Source of the DNA: Fervidobacterium nodosum Rt17-B1
GTDB taxonomy: Bacteria; Thermotogota; Thermotogae; Thermotogales; Fervidobacteriaceae
Assembly: GCF_000017545.1 (NCBI RefSeq)
Contig: NC_009718.1
Span: forward strand, 1,240,001 to 1,304,000
Direction of reading: 5' to 3'
Length of the DNA stretch: 64,000 nucleotides
Part shown: positions 54,627 to 63,907 of the stretch, one piece after another
Layout: each line of letters starts with the position of its first letter
Numbering within the stretch: the first letter of the stretch is position 1
Position numbers and translations under genes: made by a program
Notes under the pieces: generated by a model
Told to the model about the DNA's origin: nothing
Databases searched by the model: none
What the model saw: only the letters and a program-made list of their open reading frames with translations

Positions 54627-55651
54627 GTGGACATTTTTCTAACAACTATTGCAATTAGTTCTGCGTCTTTAAACATATTTTTGCTTTTTTGGATGAGAAA
54701 GAAGAATAAGAAAATAAAATACCTATCTTCTCAACTTCAAAAATTCAGAGATTTATCAACCAAGTTTAGAGATATAGTTGTACAGAGGGAAGAGTTATTC
54801 TACAAAAACATACATGAAGTATCTCTAAGTTTTGTCAATGATGTAGAAAACAGTTGTTTAGTTACGTTCGAAGGTGAAAATGGTAAGATCGTTTCATATA
54901 AAGGAAAAATTTTCAACCCATCTATAATTTCTTCTAAAAAAGTTAAAAAAACCGATTTCCCTTACTCTGCCGAAAGGGTTTATGTAACAGATAGAAAGAA
55001 ATTTGCAGATATTTTCGATAATTCAACAAACTCAGATTCCAAAGTGTTGGTATCAGATATACATAGTTTATAGCAACGCATACTTATCTTTCAAACCAAG
55101 GAAGATTTCAAAAAGACATGATAATAACTATGATAAGAATCCTCGAGTACCACGATCCTTATACAAAAGGTCATTCAAAAAATGTCGCTAATTTAGCTTC
55201 TTTACTTGCGGAAAAATTAGGTTTGAGTGATGAGATAATTAAAAAAACTTATTGGGCTGCACTGGTTCATGATATTGGAAAAATTGTTATACCATCTTCT
55301 ATACTAAATAAAGAAGGAAAGCTAACAATCGAGGAATTTGAAGTAATAAAAAAACATCCAGTTTATGGTCATGACTTTTTATCAACTTCTGATGAATTAA
55401 AAGAACTCGGAAAATATGTTTTACACCATCATGAAAGATGGGATGGAAAAGGATACCCCGCAGGTCTTTCGAAAGAAGATATACCATTGATATCCAGAAT
55501 TATATCCGTTGTAGATGCTTGGGATGCTATGAGAAGTGATAGACCTTACAGAAAAGGTTTACCTGAAGAAATAGCAAAAAAAGAATTAATAGAACATTCT
55601 GGGGTTCAATTTGATCCAAATATTGTGAAAGCATTTTTGGAAATTGTATAA
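54627..55651 (+). pseudogene. Membrane-anchored HD-GYP phosphodiesterase with a frameshift
   Basis: The first part (54627-55073, 148 codons) has one N-terminal membrane helix (FLTTIAISSASLNIFLLFW) and a coiled coil, and stops at TAG 55071-55073. The second part, open in the -1 frame from about 55066, continues without a break into an HD-GYP domain: EYHDPYTKGHS, WAALVHDIGKI, YVLHHHERWDGKGYP. Adding one T in the AGTTTA at 55065-55070 fuses them into a product of about 342 residues with a natural join. An internal ATG at 55118 could yield a soluble HD-GYP protein. The intact gene would degrade cyclic di-GMP. Confidence 0.8.
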
Positions 55652-55689
55652 AGATAAATTGTAAGTTGTGAATGAAAGGGGGACAAGTA

Positions 55690-56793
55690 ATGTTGAAGTT
55701 CACTGTCAGTAAATCGGAAATTGAAAAGAAAATCTCAATTGCTTCTTCAGCAATCGGTTCACGAACGGTTGATCCTATTCTCCAATGTTTACTTTTTAAA
55801 CCATTAAATGGGCATATAAATATATACGCAACGGACTTGCAAACTTCTGTTATTTCTCAGGTTCAAGTTGGAGAATATGAAGGTAATGATGCTTTTGCAG
55901 TAGATGCTGAATTAGTTGATGATATTGTCCGAAATTTGCCAGAAGATGAGTTTATATTCGAATATAGCAATGGGAAATTGTTGGTTAGAAGCGGGAAGGC
56001 AAAATATAATATTACAACGGTTTCAGATATAGAAAGATTTCCTATAGTCGACACAGATGAAAGTGGAATAAAATTTTCCGTAGAAACTTCCATACTTGAG
56101 GAAATGTTGGATAAAGTCAGTTTTTGTGCTTCGAGCGAGAGCGCAATGAGGGCTTTGAATGGTGTGTATTGGGAAATTCACGGTGGATTTTTGAGGTTGG
56201 TAGCAAGTGATGGTTACAGATTAGGGTTAGCAGAGCAAAAATTAAACTTAGAAAACGAATTTGATTTTATAATCGCACTCAAAAGTATAAAAGAGTTGGA
56301 AAAGCTTTTATCCAGTACAACAGAACCGGTAATAAATATAACGTACGATCATTCTCTTGTATCATTTAACGCAGGTGATGTAACAACTATCGTTAGAACC
56401 GTTGAAGAAACATTCCCAGATTACAAACGCGTATTGCCAAAGGCGTTTAAGACCAGAGTGATTTTAAATTTAGATGATTTTTCAGAGGCACTAAAACGTG
56501 TAATGGTAATATCAAAGAGAGGAAACGAGAAAGTTCAACTAAAAATAACAGACGATTTAATGGAACTTACAAGCCAAAGTTCTGACTTTGGGGAGGCTGT
56601 TGAAAGTATTCCAATAACAAAAGATGGAGAAGATCTTATAGTTAACTTCAACCCCAAATTCCTAAATGAGCCGTTAAAGCATATCGATGAGAAAGAAATC
56701 GAATTTAACTTTGTTGACAATCTTAGCCCACTTCAGATAAATCCAAGAAATGTAGGAGGTTATATATACATTGTTCTACCGGTAAGAGCATAG
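55690..56793 (+). CDS. dnaN: DNA polymerase III beta clamp
   Basis: The sliding clamp, 367 residues with the three-fold-repeat layout. The start LKFTVSKSEIEKKISIASSA and the C-terminal YIYIVLPVRA correspond to the family's conserved ends. I start at ATG 55690 after AAAGGGGGA; an upstream in-frame start adds six residues. It is not beside dnaA or recF here; its neighbours are an HD-GYP gene and a pilin-like gene. Confidence 0.95.
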   Translation: MLKFTVSKSEIEKKISIASSAIGSRTVDPILQCLLFKPLNGHINIYATDLQTSVISQVQVGEYEGNDAFAVDAELVDDIVRNLPEDEFIFEYSNGKLLVRSGKAKYNITTVSDIERFPIVDTDESGIKFSVETSILEEMLDKVSFCASSESAMRALNGVYWEIHGGFLRLVASDGYRLGLAEQKLNLENEFDFIIALKSIKELEKLLSSTTEPVINITYDHSLVSFNAGDVTTIVRTVEETFPDYKRVLPKAFKTRVILNLDDFSEALKRVMVISKRGNEKVQLKITDDLMELTSQSSDFGEAVESIPITKDGEDLIVNFNPKFLNEPLKHIDEKEIEFNFVDNLSPLQINPRNVGGYIYIVLPVRA

Positions 56794-56819
56794 TCTATTG
56801 ATTTAAGAAGGTGAGAGCA

Positions 56820-57221
56820 TTGAAAAAAGGGTTTACACTCATCGAATTGTTAATAGTTCTTTCAATAATCGCTGCACTGATGTCGGTAGCAACACCTGTA
56901 GGTATTAATGCTCTTGCCCAAGCAAAAGCAACAAATGTTGCTGGAAATTTTAGAACACTCTATCAAGCTGTTGTTCAAATGTTAATGTTAGAACAAAATC
57001 CACCCACAAGTGGTGATATATTAGATTATCTTGTAAAGAATAATTACATATCAACTAAACCGAATGGATTTGAAATAACTTATAAAGTTGAGAATGGTAA
57101 AGAATTTTATAGGATACGTTACATAAATTCAGACGTAGATGTGCTTAAGGTAAAATCCGTAAACACAATGATAAGCTTGGATGAATCCAATAAACTTATA
57201 ATAGATATACCGAGAAAGTAA
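56820..57221 (+). CDS. Type IV pilin-like protein (pseudopilin)
   Basis: A 133-residue protein with a class III signal: short basic leader KKG then FTLIELLIVLSIIAALMSVA, giving Phe at the mature N-terminus and Glu at position 5. The C-terminal domain is short, with one helix and a strand region. It could be a minor pilin or part of a secretion or DNA-uptake system, but no other pilus gene is in the window. TTG start at 56820 after AAGGTG; an upstream GTG lies inside that site. Confidence 0.88.
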   Translation: MKKGFTLIELLIVLSIIAALMSVATPVGINALAQAKATNVAGNFRTLYQAVVQMLMLEQNPPTSGDILDYLVKNNYISTKPNGFEITYKVENGKEFYRIRYINSDVDVLKVKSVNTMISLDESNKLIIDIPRK

Positions 57222-57250
57222 ATAAAATTAAAGGGGATAAATAAAAACGT

Positions 57251-58078
57251 ATGCTTAAATTAATAAACCTATCGAAAGAATTTCTGGATGAAAACGGACA
57301 AAAGAAAATAGCTTTAAAAAATATAAATGCCGAGTTTGATTATGGAAATGTTGTTGCTGTAATAGGCGAAAATGGTAGTGGTAAAAGTACACTATTAAAT
57401 ATTATTGCTACTTTTTTAAAACCATCAAATGGTTTGGTTCTTTTAAATGAAAAAAATATATTTGAAGATATTAAGAAGTACAGAGAAATGGTATCATACG
57501 TCTCTGAAAAAGGCACATTCATAACTGAACTTAGTGTTGAAGATAATCTCATTTATTTCAGTAAAATCTTTAAATCAAATGCAAATATTAAAGATATATT
57601 AGAAAGAGTTGGAATCACCCATATTTTGAAAAACAAACCAAGTAGTCTTTCAAAAGGACAGCGGCAAAGACTTTCTCTTGCAATTAGTATGTTGAAAAAT
57701 CCAAAAATCGTTTTATTAGATGAACCGGCTGAAGGACTTGACGTAGAAACCAAAGAGGTTGTAAAATCTTTAGTTAGCGAGTATAAAAACACAGGTAAGT
57801 TGGTATTTTACGTCACACACGATGAAGATGAAATAGAAGATGTTTGTGACAAAATTCTTGTTTTAAAATCTGGTGAAAGCTTATTTTGCGGTAGCGTAGA
57901 AGATTTTTGGAGAGAATATGAAAAATTCTATAGAGTTACTTATATCTTTGGTGGAGAAAAGAGAACAAAGATAATGAACCTTCAAGAATTGAACAAAATT
58001 AGTGGTCAATTGAATATCGTTCATGTGCGCAATTTAGGCTTGAGAGAAATAATCAATTTGGATGAAAAAAATAATTAG
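57251..58078 (+). CDS. ABC transporter ATPase without adjacent permease
   Basis: A 275-residue ATPase of the exporter or NatA-like type. Walker A is GENGSGKSTLL, signature SLSKGQRQRLSLAI, Walker B PKIVLLDEPAEGLD, H-loop VTHDEDEIEDV. The last 50 residues are an extra tail. No membrane component lies next to it; GNAT and protease genes follow. The partner must be elsewhere, or the protein is not a transporter. Ribosome site AAGGGGA is rather far from the ATG. Confidence 0.88.
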   Translation: MLKLINLSKEFLDENGQKKIALKNINAEFDYGNVVAVIGENGSGKSTLLNIIATFLKPSNGLVLLNEKNIFEDIKKYREMVSYVSEKGTFITELSVEDNLIYFSKIFKSNANIKDILERVGITHILKNKPSSLSKGQRQRLSLAISMLKNPKIVLLDEPAEGLDVETKEVVKSLVSEYKNTGKLVFYVTHDEDEIEDVCDKILVLKSGESLFCGSVEDFWREYEKFYRVTYIFGGEKRTKIMNLQELNKISGQLNIVHVRNLGLREIINLDEKNN

Positions 58079-58092
58079 AAGGGAGCTTCATA

Positions 58093-58629
58093 ATGATTAT
58101 TAAAGGAAAAATTTCAAAAATAAGGCCTCTTGAAATAGGTGATTCGAAAATACTCGTTGAATACCTAAATAATGAGGAAGTAAAAGAATACCTAAGTCTT
58201 GTCTTCCCAATTAACAACTTCTTGGAAGAAGAGTGGATAAAAAGAAACGCCATTTCACATAATAACTTGACATTCGCGATAGAAGCTGACAATAAAATTA
58301 TTGGAACAGTTGGATTCAAGGATATAGATTGGATAGCCCGTAGTGCGGAATATGGCATAGCTATATATACACCGGAATATTGGAACAAAGGTATAGGCAC
58401 CGAAGTTACACAATTGATGCTTAGATATGGTTTCGAATACTTAAATCTCAATCGAATTTGGTTGAGAGTTTTTGAAAATAATCCAAGAGCTCAAAGGGTC
58501 TATGAAAAATGTGGTTTTATCCAAGAAGGAAGGGAAAGACAAGGCAGATACTATAAAGGGCATTACTGGGACGTAATTCGTATGAGCATACTTGCTGAAG
58601 AGTATTGGAGAATAATGAGTGAGTATTAA
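58093..58629 (+). CDS. RimJ/RimL-like N-acetyltransferase
   Basis: A 178-residue GNAT protein of the ribosomal-protein-acetyltransferase type: IRPLEIGDSKILVEYLNNEE at the start, IYTPEYWNKGIGTEVTQLML for acetyl-CoA binding, and VFENNPRAQRVYEKCGFIQE near the end. The substrate is unknown. It lies 14 bases after the ABC ATPase gene, with an AGAAGGGAG site. Confidence 0.9.
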   Translation: MIIKGKISKIRPLEIGDSKILVEYLNNEEVKEYLSLVFPINNFLEEEWIKRNAISHNNLTFAIEADNKIIGTVGFKDIDWIARSAEYGIAIYTPEYWNKGIGTEVTQLMLRYGFEYLNLNRIWLRVFENNPRAQRVYEKCGFIQEGRERQGRYYKGHYWDVIRMSILAEEYWRIMSEY

Positions 58630-58667
58630 GAGAATAAAACATAAATTCTTCTAGGAGGTGAAACTGT

Positions 58668-59348
58668 ATGTTCTTTTTCGATCCAACGTTTATACTTTTA
58701 ATTCCAGCTTTACTACTTGCATTGTGGGCACAAATTATGGTTCAGTCTAATTTTTCAAAATATTCTAACGTGCGTTCACGAATAGGTATGACTGGTTCTG
58801 AATTAGCAAGATTTATATTAGACTCCGCGGGCCTTTACGATGTAAGAATTGAAAGCATACCGGGGACGTTAACCGACCACTATGATCCAAGAACAAAGGT
58901 TGTAAGGTTATCACAATCAACTTACAATAGTTATTCTGTTGCTGCTTTAGGTGTTGTAGCCCACGAAATCGGGCACGCTATTCAACATGCGAATCACTAC
59001 GTACCATTGGTTGTAAGAAATGCTATAGCCCCTGTCGCAAGTTTTTCATCAAATCTTGCTTGGATATTCTTCATAATTGGTATATTTACAGGTGCAATGG
59101 GGCTCGCGCAATTTGGAATACTTCTCTTCCTAGCGGTTGTATTATTTTCCATAATAACACTACCTGTTGAATTCAATGCAAGTAGTAGAGCTCTGAAAAT
59201 TCTTGAGAGAAACCTGCTCATGTCAAAAGATGAGTTAAAGGGTGTTAAAGCTGTACTCTCGGCAGCAGCAATGACATATGTGGCAGATACACTAATGGCC
59301 ATTATGCAGCTTATAAGAATGTTATTAATAGCTAGAAATAGAGATTGA
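58668..59348 (+). CDS. YugP-like zinc metallopeptidase
   Basis: A 226-residue membrane protein of the YugP (M-family neutral zinc peptidase) group. VAHEIGHAIQHANHY holds the HExxH motif, and PVEFNASSRALKIL supplies the likely third ligand (Glu). There is one N-terminal helix and two or three central ones. The physiological substrate is unknown. The ATG follows TAGGAGGTGA, and a strong terminator follows the gene. Confidence 0.92.
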   Translation: MFFFDPTFILLIPALLLALWAQIMVQSNFSKYSNVRSRIGMTGSELARFILDSAGLYDVRIESIPGTLTDHYDPRTKVVRLSQSTYNSYSVAALGVVAHEIGHAIQHANHYVPLVVRNAIAPVASFSSNLAWIFFIIGIFTGAMGLAQFGILLFLAVVLFSIITLPVEFNASSRALKILERNLLMSKDELKGVKAVLSAAAMTYVADTLMAIMQLIRMLLIARNRD

Positions 59349-59360
59349 AAGAAAGATAAA

Positions 59361-59400
59361 AACAAAAGACCGCTGAGATTTTCAGCGGTCTTTTGTTTTT
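59361..59400 (+). terminator. Bidirectional terminator between the YugP-like and LCP genes
   Basis: A perfect stem AAAAGACCGCTGA / TCAGCGGTCTTTT with a six-base loop, and AAAAAC / GTTTTT flanks on both sides. Confidence 0.95.
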
Positions 59401-59402
59401 GT

Positions 59403-60395
59403 TCATCTTGTTTTAAGAAACTTTACCAGTTCTTGCTTGTTTTTTTCGATGTCAATTTTCAACACCCATAAATTGGTGTTTTCACGTTCGATGAATTCAG
59501 TTGTTTCTTCAAAAAAACCACTGACTGGTATTCTGAATGTTTCAAGCTTATAATTTGTAATGTTTATTAGTGCAAGAGAAAGTAATTCCGAAGGTCTTAT
59601 GTTTGTTTCAATATTTTCAAAAATTATTTCGATTAAATACATCTTTTTATCAATCGGCAAAGTCTTGACTTTTTCAAATATCTTTGACAACAAATACCTT
59701 TGACGTGACGTTCTTTCGAAATCACCATTTCCAGCATAACGAATTCTTGCGTAGGCAAGCGCTTGCCTTCCATTTAAACGATAAACTCCGGGTTCCTGTA
59801 TTGTTTCAGCTGGTACTCCTCCGTTTACTCTATTAAGTTCCCTTGTGCTAATATTAAATTGTTCAACCTCGTAATCTTTTATTTCTACATCTACCCCACC
59901 AATTGAATCGACAATTTTTTCGAATGTTTTAAAATCAATAGAAACATATTTCGTTATACTCAGTCCAAGTATTTTGTTTAGGACTGTAATAGCCAATTTG
60001 GGTCCTCCAAGTGCGTATGCGCTATTCAATTTTTCCTTACCGTAATTCGGTATTTCAACGAGAATGTCTCTCATAACAGATACAATTTTTATCGTTTTAT
60101 TTTTTTGATCTAAGGCAACAATCATTATAGTATCACTTCTTGGTATTTCGTAACCAATTCTTTTATCTACGCCAAAGACTGCGACCATTAACTGCTGTGA
60201 GTTACTAATTTTTCGTTTATCTATTTCAGAGGTTACCCCGTATATTTTACTATTTTGAGTATTTTGTACACCAACATCTTCTGGTGAAAAGGTATTTGTG
60301 AATTTTATCTTAGAGAACAGATAATTAAGATAGATAATACCAACCAAGGTCGCAACACCAACACTTATCAAGATACCTGTAAAAACTTTCCTCAC
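59403..60395 (-). CDS. LytR-CpsA-Psr (LCP) family protein
   Basis: A 330-residue membrane-anchored protein: one helix at about 6-28 then an LCP domain. VFGVDKRIGYEIPRSDTIMI and IVSVMRDILVEIPNYGKEKL carry the conserved Arg/Asp residues that bind the polyprenyl pyrophosphate, and LNGRQALAYARIRYAGNGDF is the C-terminal motif. LCP enzymes attach glycopolymers to peptidoglycan; which polymer applies here is unknown. GTG start after GGAGGTGAG. Confidence 0.92.
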   Translation of the reverse strand: MRKVFTGILISVGVATLVGIIYLNYLFSKIKFTNTFSPEDVGVQNTQNSKIYGVTSEIDKRKISNSQQLMVAVFGVDKRIGYEIPRSDTIMIVALDQKNKTIKIVSVMRDILVEIPNYGKEKLNSAYALGGPKLAITVLNKILGLSITKYVSIDFKTFEKIVDSIGGVDVEIKDYEVEQFNISTRELNRVNGGVPAETIQEPGVYRLNGRQALAYARIRYAGNGDFERTSRQRYLLSKIFEKVKTLPIDKKMYLIEIIFENIETNIRPSELLSLALINITNYKLETFRIPVSGFFEETTEFIERENTNLWVLKIDIEKNKQELVKFLKTR

Positions 60396-60448
60396 TTACT
60401 CACCTCCAAATGATATTTTATCGTTGTTATTATAACATTAGTAATTAA

Positions 60449-60486
60449 AAAAGCGTAGGGAAATTTTTAAATCTCCCTACGCTTGG
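60449..60486 (-). terminator. dnaK terminator
   Basis: AAGCGTAGGGA / TCCCTACGCTT stem with an A/T loop, followed by TTTTTTAAT on the minus strand, 21 bases after the dnaK stop. Confidence 0.93.
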
Positions 60487-60506
60487 TTGCTTGTTAAATT
60501 TAAAAC

Positions 60507-62297
60507 TTATTCAGCAGATGAGCCAGTTTGGCCTTGTGCTTGTTGTTTGTAGAGATATTCTCCAATTTTCATGCTCTCTCTTTGTAAATCATCGTAAAGC
60601 ATTTTAATCTTCGCAATATCGTCTTTGTTTATAGCATCCCTAAGGTCTCTAATTATTTCTTCAAGTCTTGATTTCGTGTCAACTGGTATCTTGTCTTCGT
60701 TTTCTTTTATGATTTTCTCAATATGGTAAGCTGTGTCATCAGCTCTGTTCTTGAGTTCAACCTCTTCTCTCTTCCTCTTATCTTGTTCTTCGTACATCTG
60801 AGCTTCTTTAATCATTCTTTCGATATCTTCATTGTTGAGTTGATGTCTTCCCGTCACAACCATCGATTGTTCTTTTCCAGTACCGAGATCTTTAGCTGAA
60901 ACGTGTACTATACCGTCTGAGTCTATATCAAAGGTAACTTCGATTTGTGGCACACCTCTTGGTGCTGGTGGAATACCTACAAGTTGGAAGCTTCCAAGGA
61001 ATATGTTGTCCCTCGCCATCGCACGTTCACCTTGGTAAACCCTAACTTCAACACTTGTCTGACCATCTTCCGCAGTTGTGAATATCTTACTCTTCTTAAC
61101 AGGAATAGTTGTATTTCTTGGAATAATCGGTTCAAGCAATCCACCCTTTACTTCCACACCAAGTGTTAAAGGTGTTACATCAACAAGTACAACATCCTTA
61201 TCCTTTGCACCTTCTGTACCACCAAGAATAGCCGCTTGAATAGCTGCACCTATTGCAACCGCTTCGTCTGGGTTAACGTTCTTATTTGGATCTTTTCCAA
61301 ATATATCTTTTATGAATTTCTGTACCATTGGAACTCTTGTCATACCACCAACAAGTATTATTTCATCGATATCTTGCGGTTTAAGTTTGGCATCGTTCAA
61401 GGCTCTTTCTATAGGTTCTCTTGTTTTTTCAACAAGATCCCTTGTTAACGATTCAAACATCGCTCTTGTTAATTTCATTTCTAAGTGAAGTGGTCCTTCG
61501 GCTGTTGCTGTAATGTATGGTAAGCTTATATCCGTTTCTAGTTTTGAAGAAAGTTCGATCTTCGCTTTTTCTGCTGCATCTCTCAATCTTTGGAGAGCTT
61601 GCTTATCGTTTCTTAAATCAATACCATATTGTTTTTTAAACTCCTCCGCTAAGTAATCTATAATCCTCTGGTCAAAATCATCTCCACCAAGGTGGTTGTT
61701 ACCGCTCGTTGCTATAACTTGTATTACGCCTCCACCTATTTCAAGAATAGAAACGTCGAATGTACCACCACCAAGGTCGTAAACAAGTACTTTTCTTTCA
61801 CCTTCCATCTTATCCAAACCATACGCAAGAGCTGCGGCAGTTGGCTCGTTTATAATTCTTAAAACTTCAAGCCCAGCTATGATACCAGCTTCTTTTGTTG
61901 CTTGTCGTTGAGCGTCGTTGAAGTAAGCTGGACAAGTAATAACTGCCTTTTTAATTTCACCACCGAGATATTCTTCCGCGTCTTTTTTGAGCTTTTTGAG
62001 TATGTACGCACTGATTTCTTGGGGAGTGTACTCTTTGTCATCGATCCTCACCTTATAATCTGATCCCATCTTTCTTTTGATAGATTTTATAGTTCTATCT
62101 GAGTTAAGAATAAGTTGTCTCTTGGCTGGTTCACCAACAAGAATTTCACCGGATTTTGTGAACGAAACAATGGAAGGGGTTGTTCTACTACCTTCTGCAT
62201 TTGGAATAACCTCCACACTTCCATCTGGCTTCATCCATGCTATAACCGAGTTTGTCGTACCAAGGTCAATACCAACTACAAACTCTTTCTTTGACAT
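60507..62297 (-). CDS. dnaK: Hsp70 chaperone DnaK
   Basis: A 596-residue Hsp70. ATPase motifs are [29 protein letters not shown] and [13 protein letters not shown]; the substrate-binding domain and helical lid follow, ending in a Q/G/S tail. The length is slightly under the typical 610-640. ATG start after TTGGAGGTG. No grpE or dnaJ gene is adjacent; the gene stands alone between its CIRCE-controlled promoter and its own terminator. Confidence 0.97.
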   Translation of the reverse strand: MSKKEFVVGIDLGTTNSVIAWMKPDGSVEVIPNAEGSRTTPSIVSFTKSGEILVGEPAKRQLILNSDRTIKSIKRKMGSDYKVRIDDKEYTPQEISAYILKKLKKDAEEYLGGEIKKAVITCPAYFNDAQRQATKEAGIIAGLEVLRIINEPTAAALAYGLDKMEGERKVLVYDLGGGTFDVSILEIGGGVIQVIATSGNNHLGGDDFDQRIIDYLAEEFKKQYGIDLRNDKQALQRLRDAAEKAKIELSSKLETDISLPYITATAEGPLHLEMKLTRAMFESLTRDLVEKTREPIERALNDAKLKPQDIDEIILVGGMTRVPMVQKFIKDIFGKDPNKNVNPDEAVAIGAAIQAAILGGTEGAKDKDVVLVDVTPLTLGVEVKGGLLEPIIPRNTTIPVKKSKIFTTAEDGQTSVEVRVYQGERAMARDNIFLGSFQLVGIPPAPRGVPQIEVTFDIDSDGIVHVSAKDLGTGKEQSMVVTGRHQLNNEDIERMIKEAQMYEEQDKRKREEVELKNRADDTAYHIEKIIKENEDKIPVDTKSRLEEIIRDLRDAINKDDIAKIKMLYDDLQRESMKIGEYLYKQQAQGQTGSSAE

Positions 62298-62341
62298 ATA
62301 TCTTCACCTCCAAAAAATTTTTATTTTTTTAGTCCAGTTAT

Positions 62342-62379
62342 ATTTTACAAGATTAGCAATCATTTGTCAAGAGTGATAA
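62342..62379 (-). promoter_or_regulatory. dnaK promoter with CIRCE operator
   Basis: Minus strand: TTGACA (62365-62370) and TAAAAT (62342-62347) with a 17-base spacer. The inverted repeat TTAGCAATC, nine bases, GAGTGATAA (62353-62379) matches the HrcA operator CIRCE (TTAGCACTC-N9-GAGTGCTAA) with one mismatch per arm. The -35 hexamer lies in the central spacer, so HrcA binding would occlude RNA polymerase. Confidence 0.9.
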
Positions 62380-62409
62380 TTAAAAAATCAAAAAATTTTT
62401 CGGAGATGA

Positions 62410-62444
62410 AAAAGTCAGCCTAAATGATTAAATGGCTGACTTGA
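62410..62444 (-). terminator. galM terminator
   Basis: AAGTCAGCC / GGCTGACTT arms around a 13-base AT loop, followed by TTTCATC on the minus strand, between the galM stop and the dnaK promoter. Confidence 0.82.
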
Positions 62445-62481
62445 TATGATTTATTAAATTTAATAAATCAATTTAAATAAT

Positions 62482-63525
62482 TTAAATGATACCAAACTTA
62501 AAAACAGAACGATGCTTATAAATTTCTCCCGGTCTTAGCACCGTGTTTGGGAAGTTTTCATGGTTTGGTGAATCTGGAAAATGTTGTGTTTCAAGACAAA
62601 ATCCCGTATGTGCATCGTAATTCTGTCCTCTTTTTCCATTTAATCCCGGCAAATAATTACCTGTATAGAATTGAAGACCTGGCTGAGTCGTGTAGAGTTC
62701 CATTGATATACCAGTTGATGGTTCATATACTTTCGCGGCAAATTCAGAATTCAATACGAAGTTGTTGTCGTAACCTTTAGCATTTGAATTTTTCAATTTT
62801 TCTATTGCGTCTCCAAGCCTTGTTTCCTTCCTCAAATCGTATAAAGTATCTTCAACAGGCATAATATCACCAGTTGGAATTAGATTTTCATTAACAGGCG
62901 TGTATTTATCGGCATTCAAAACAACAATATGATCGTATATTTTTCCACCACCAGCTAAGTTAAAATAGGTATGTTGGGTGAGATTAACTATCGTAGGTCT
63001 ATTTGTTGTGGCCGTGTAATCAATTTTAAGCTCGTTCTCGTTTGTTAGTGTGTAAGTAACAGAAACATCTAAGTCCCCTGGGAAGCCTTCGTCACCATCA
63101 TGGCTAAAATATTTCAAAGTTAGGATTGGGCCGTTTGGCGTTATCTCATCAAAAGCTTTCCAAACTTTTTTATTGAATCCCTTATATCCGCCGTGTAAAG
63201 CGTTTGGCCTTCCTTTATCGTTCAAAGCCAATTGATAAGTTACGCCATCTATTTCAAATTTTCCGTAAGCTATTCTATTTGCGAATCTTCCTATTAAAGC
63301 CCCAAGATAACCTGGATTTCTTTCGTATTCTTCTAAAGAATCGAATCCAAGGACTATATCCACAAAATTCCCATTTTTATCTGGAACCCATAGTTCCCTT
63401 ATGATTCCTCCGTATGTTAAGACCTTCATCATAACTCCGTTTTTATTCACTAATGTATATTCCTGCACGGCTATACCTTCGGTAGTTGCACCGAATTCTC
63501 TTTTGTCTATTGAGCCAAAGAACAT
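62482..63525 (-). CDS. galM: Aldose 1-epimerase (mutarotase)
   Basis: A 347-residue enzyme that interconverts alpha and beta anomers of hexoses such as glucose and galactose. The catalytic His lies in VNLTQHTYFNLAG and the catalytic Glu in GFCLETQHFPDSPN; IGRFANRIAYGKF near the N-terminus is also typical. It would serve sugars released from polysaccharides. ATG start after GAAGGAGTG. Confidence 0.94.
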   Translation of the reverse strand: MFFGSIDKREFGATTEGIAVQEYTLVNKNGVMMKVLTYGGIIRELWVPDKNGNFVDIVLGFDSLEEYERNPGYLGALIGRFANRIAYGKFEIDGVTYQLALNDKGRPNALHGGYKGFNKKVWKAFDEITPNGPILTLKYFSHDGDEGFPGDLDVSVTYTLTNENELKIDYTATTNRPTIVNLTQHTYFNLAGGGKIYDHIVVLNADKYTPVNENLIPTGDIMPVEDTLYDLRKETRLGDAIEKLKNSNAKGYDNNFVLNSEFAAKVYEPSTGISMELYTTQPGLQFYTGNYLPGLNGKRGQNYDAHTGFCLETQHFPDSPNHENFPNTVLRPGEIYKHRSVFKFGII

Positions 63526-63558
63526 TTCAACTCACTCCTTCGCTTGAAGCGTTATATG

Positions 63559-63870
63559 TTATTTTTTATTTTTAAATTTTTCTATCTCTTCTTCTACCTC
63601 TTTAGCACCTTCTTCGTAAAATTTTTCTTCTTCTGGGTCTAACTCTTTCAGAAGTCTTAGGAATTCCCCAGCGTGAACCCTCTCTTCGTTTGCGATATCG
63701 ATCAGAACTTCTTTAGCTAACTCATTATCTGTAGATTCAGCTAATTGCATGTAAAGTTGAATTGCCTCATACTCAGCCGCAATCATAAAGCGAATTGCCC
63801 TTATTAATTCTTCATGAGTTAATTTTCTTTCAGATTTTAATCCAGAAAACGCATTAGAAAATTCTGGCAT
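63559..63870 (-). CDS. Short ferritin-like protein (encapsulated-ferritin type)
   Basis: A 103-residue helical protein: LIRAIRFMIAAEYEAIQLYM supplies Glu, and VLIDIANEERVHAGEFLRLL supplies the E-x-x-H pair. That gives one half of a diiron site, so a dimer or higher oligomer should complete it. The size and sequence resemble the ferritin-like cargo of encapsulins in Thermotoga. The C-terminus (EEEIEKFKNKK) shows no obvious encapsulin-targeting tail, and no shell gene is visible beside it. I start at ATG 63868-63870 after GGAGGTG. Confidence 0.82.
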   Translation of the reverse strand: MPEFSNAFSGLKSERKLTHEELIRAIRFMIAAEYEAIQLYMQLAESTDNELAKEVLIDIANEERVHAGEFLRLLKELDPEEEKFYEEGAKEVEEEIEKFKNKK

Positions 63871-63907
63871 TTTTTCACCTCCGCATTTTTGCATATATTT
63901 TTATATT

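Noticed and set aside
55065-55073. Programmed -1 ribosomal frameshift in the HD-GYP gene
   Set aside because: The overlap AGTTTA has no slippery heptamer and I see no strong downstream hairpin; a mutation or read error is simpler.
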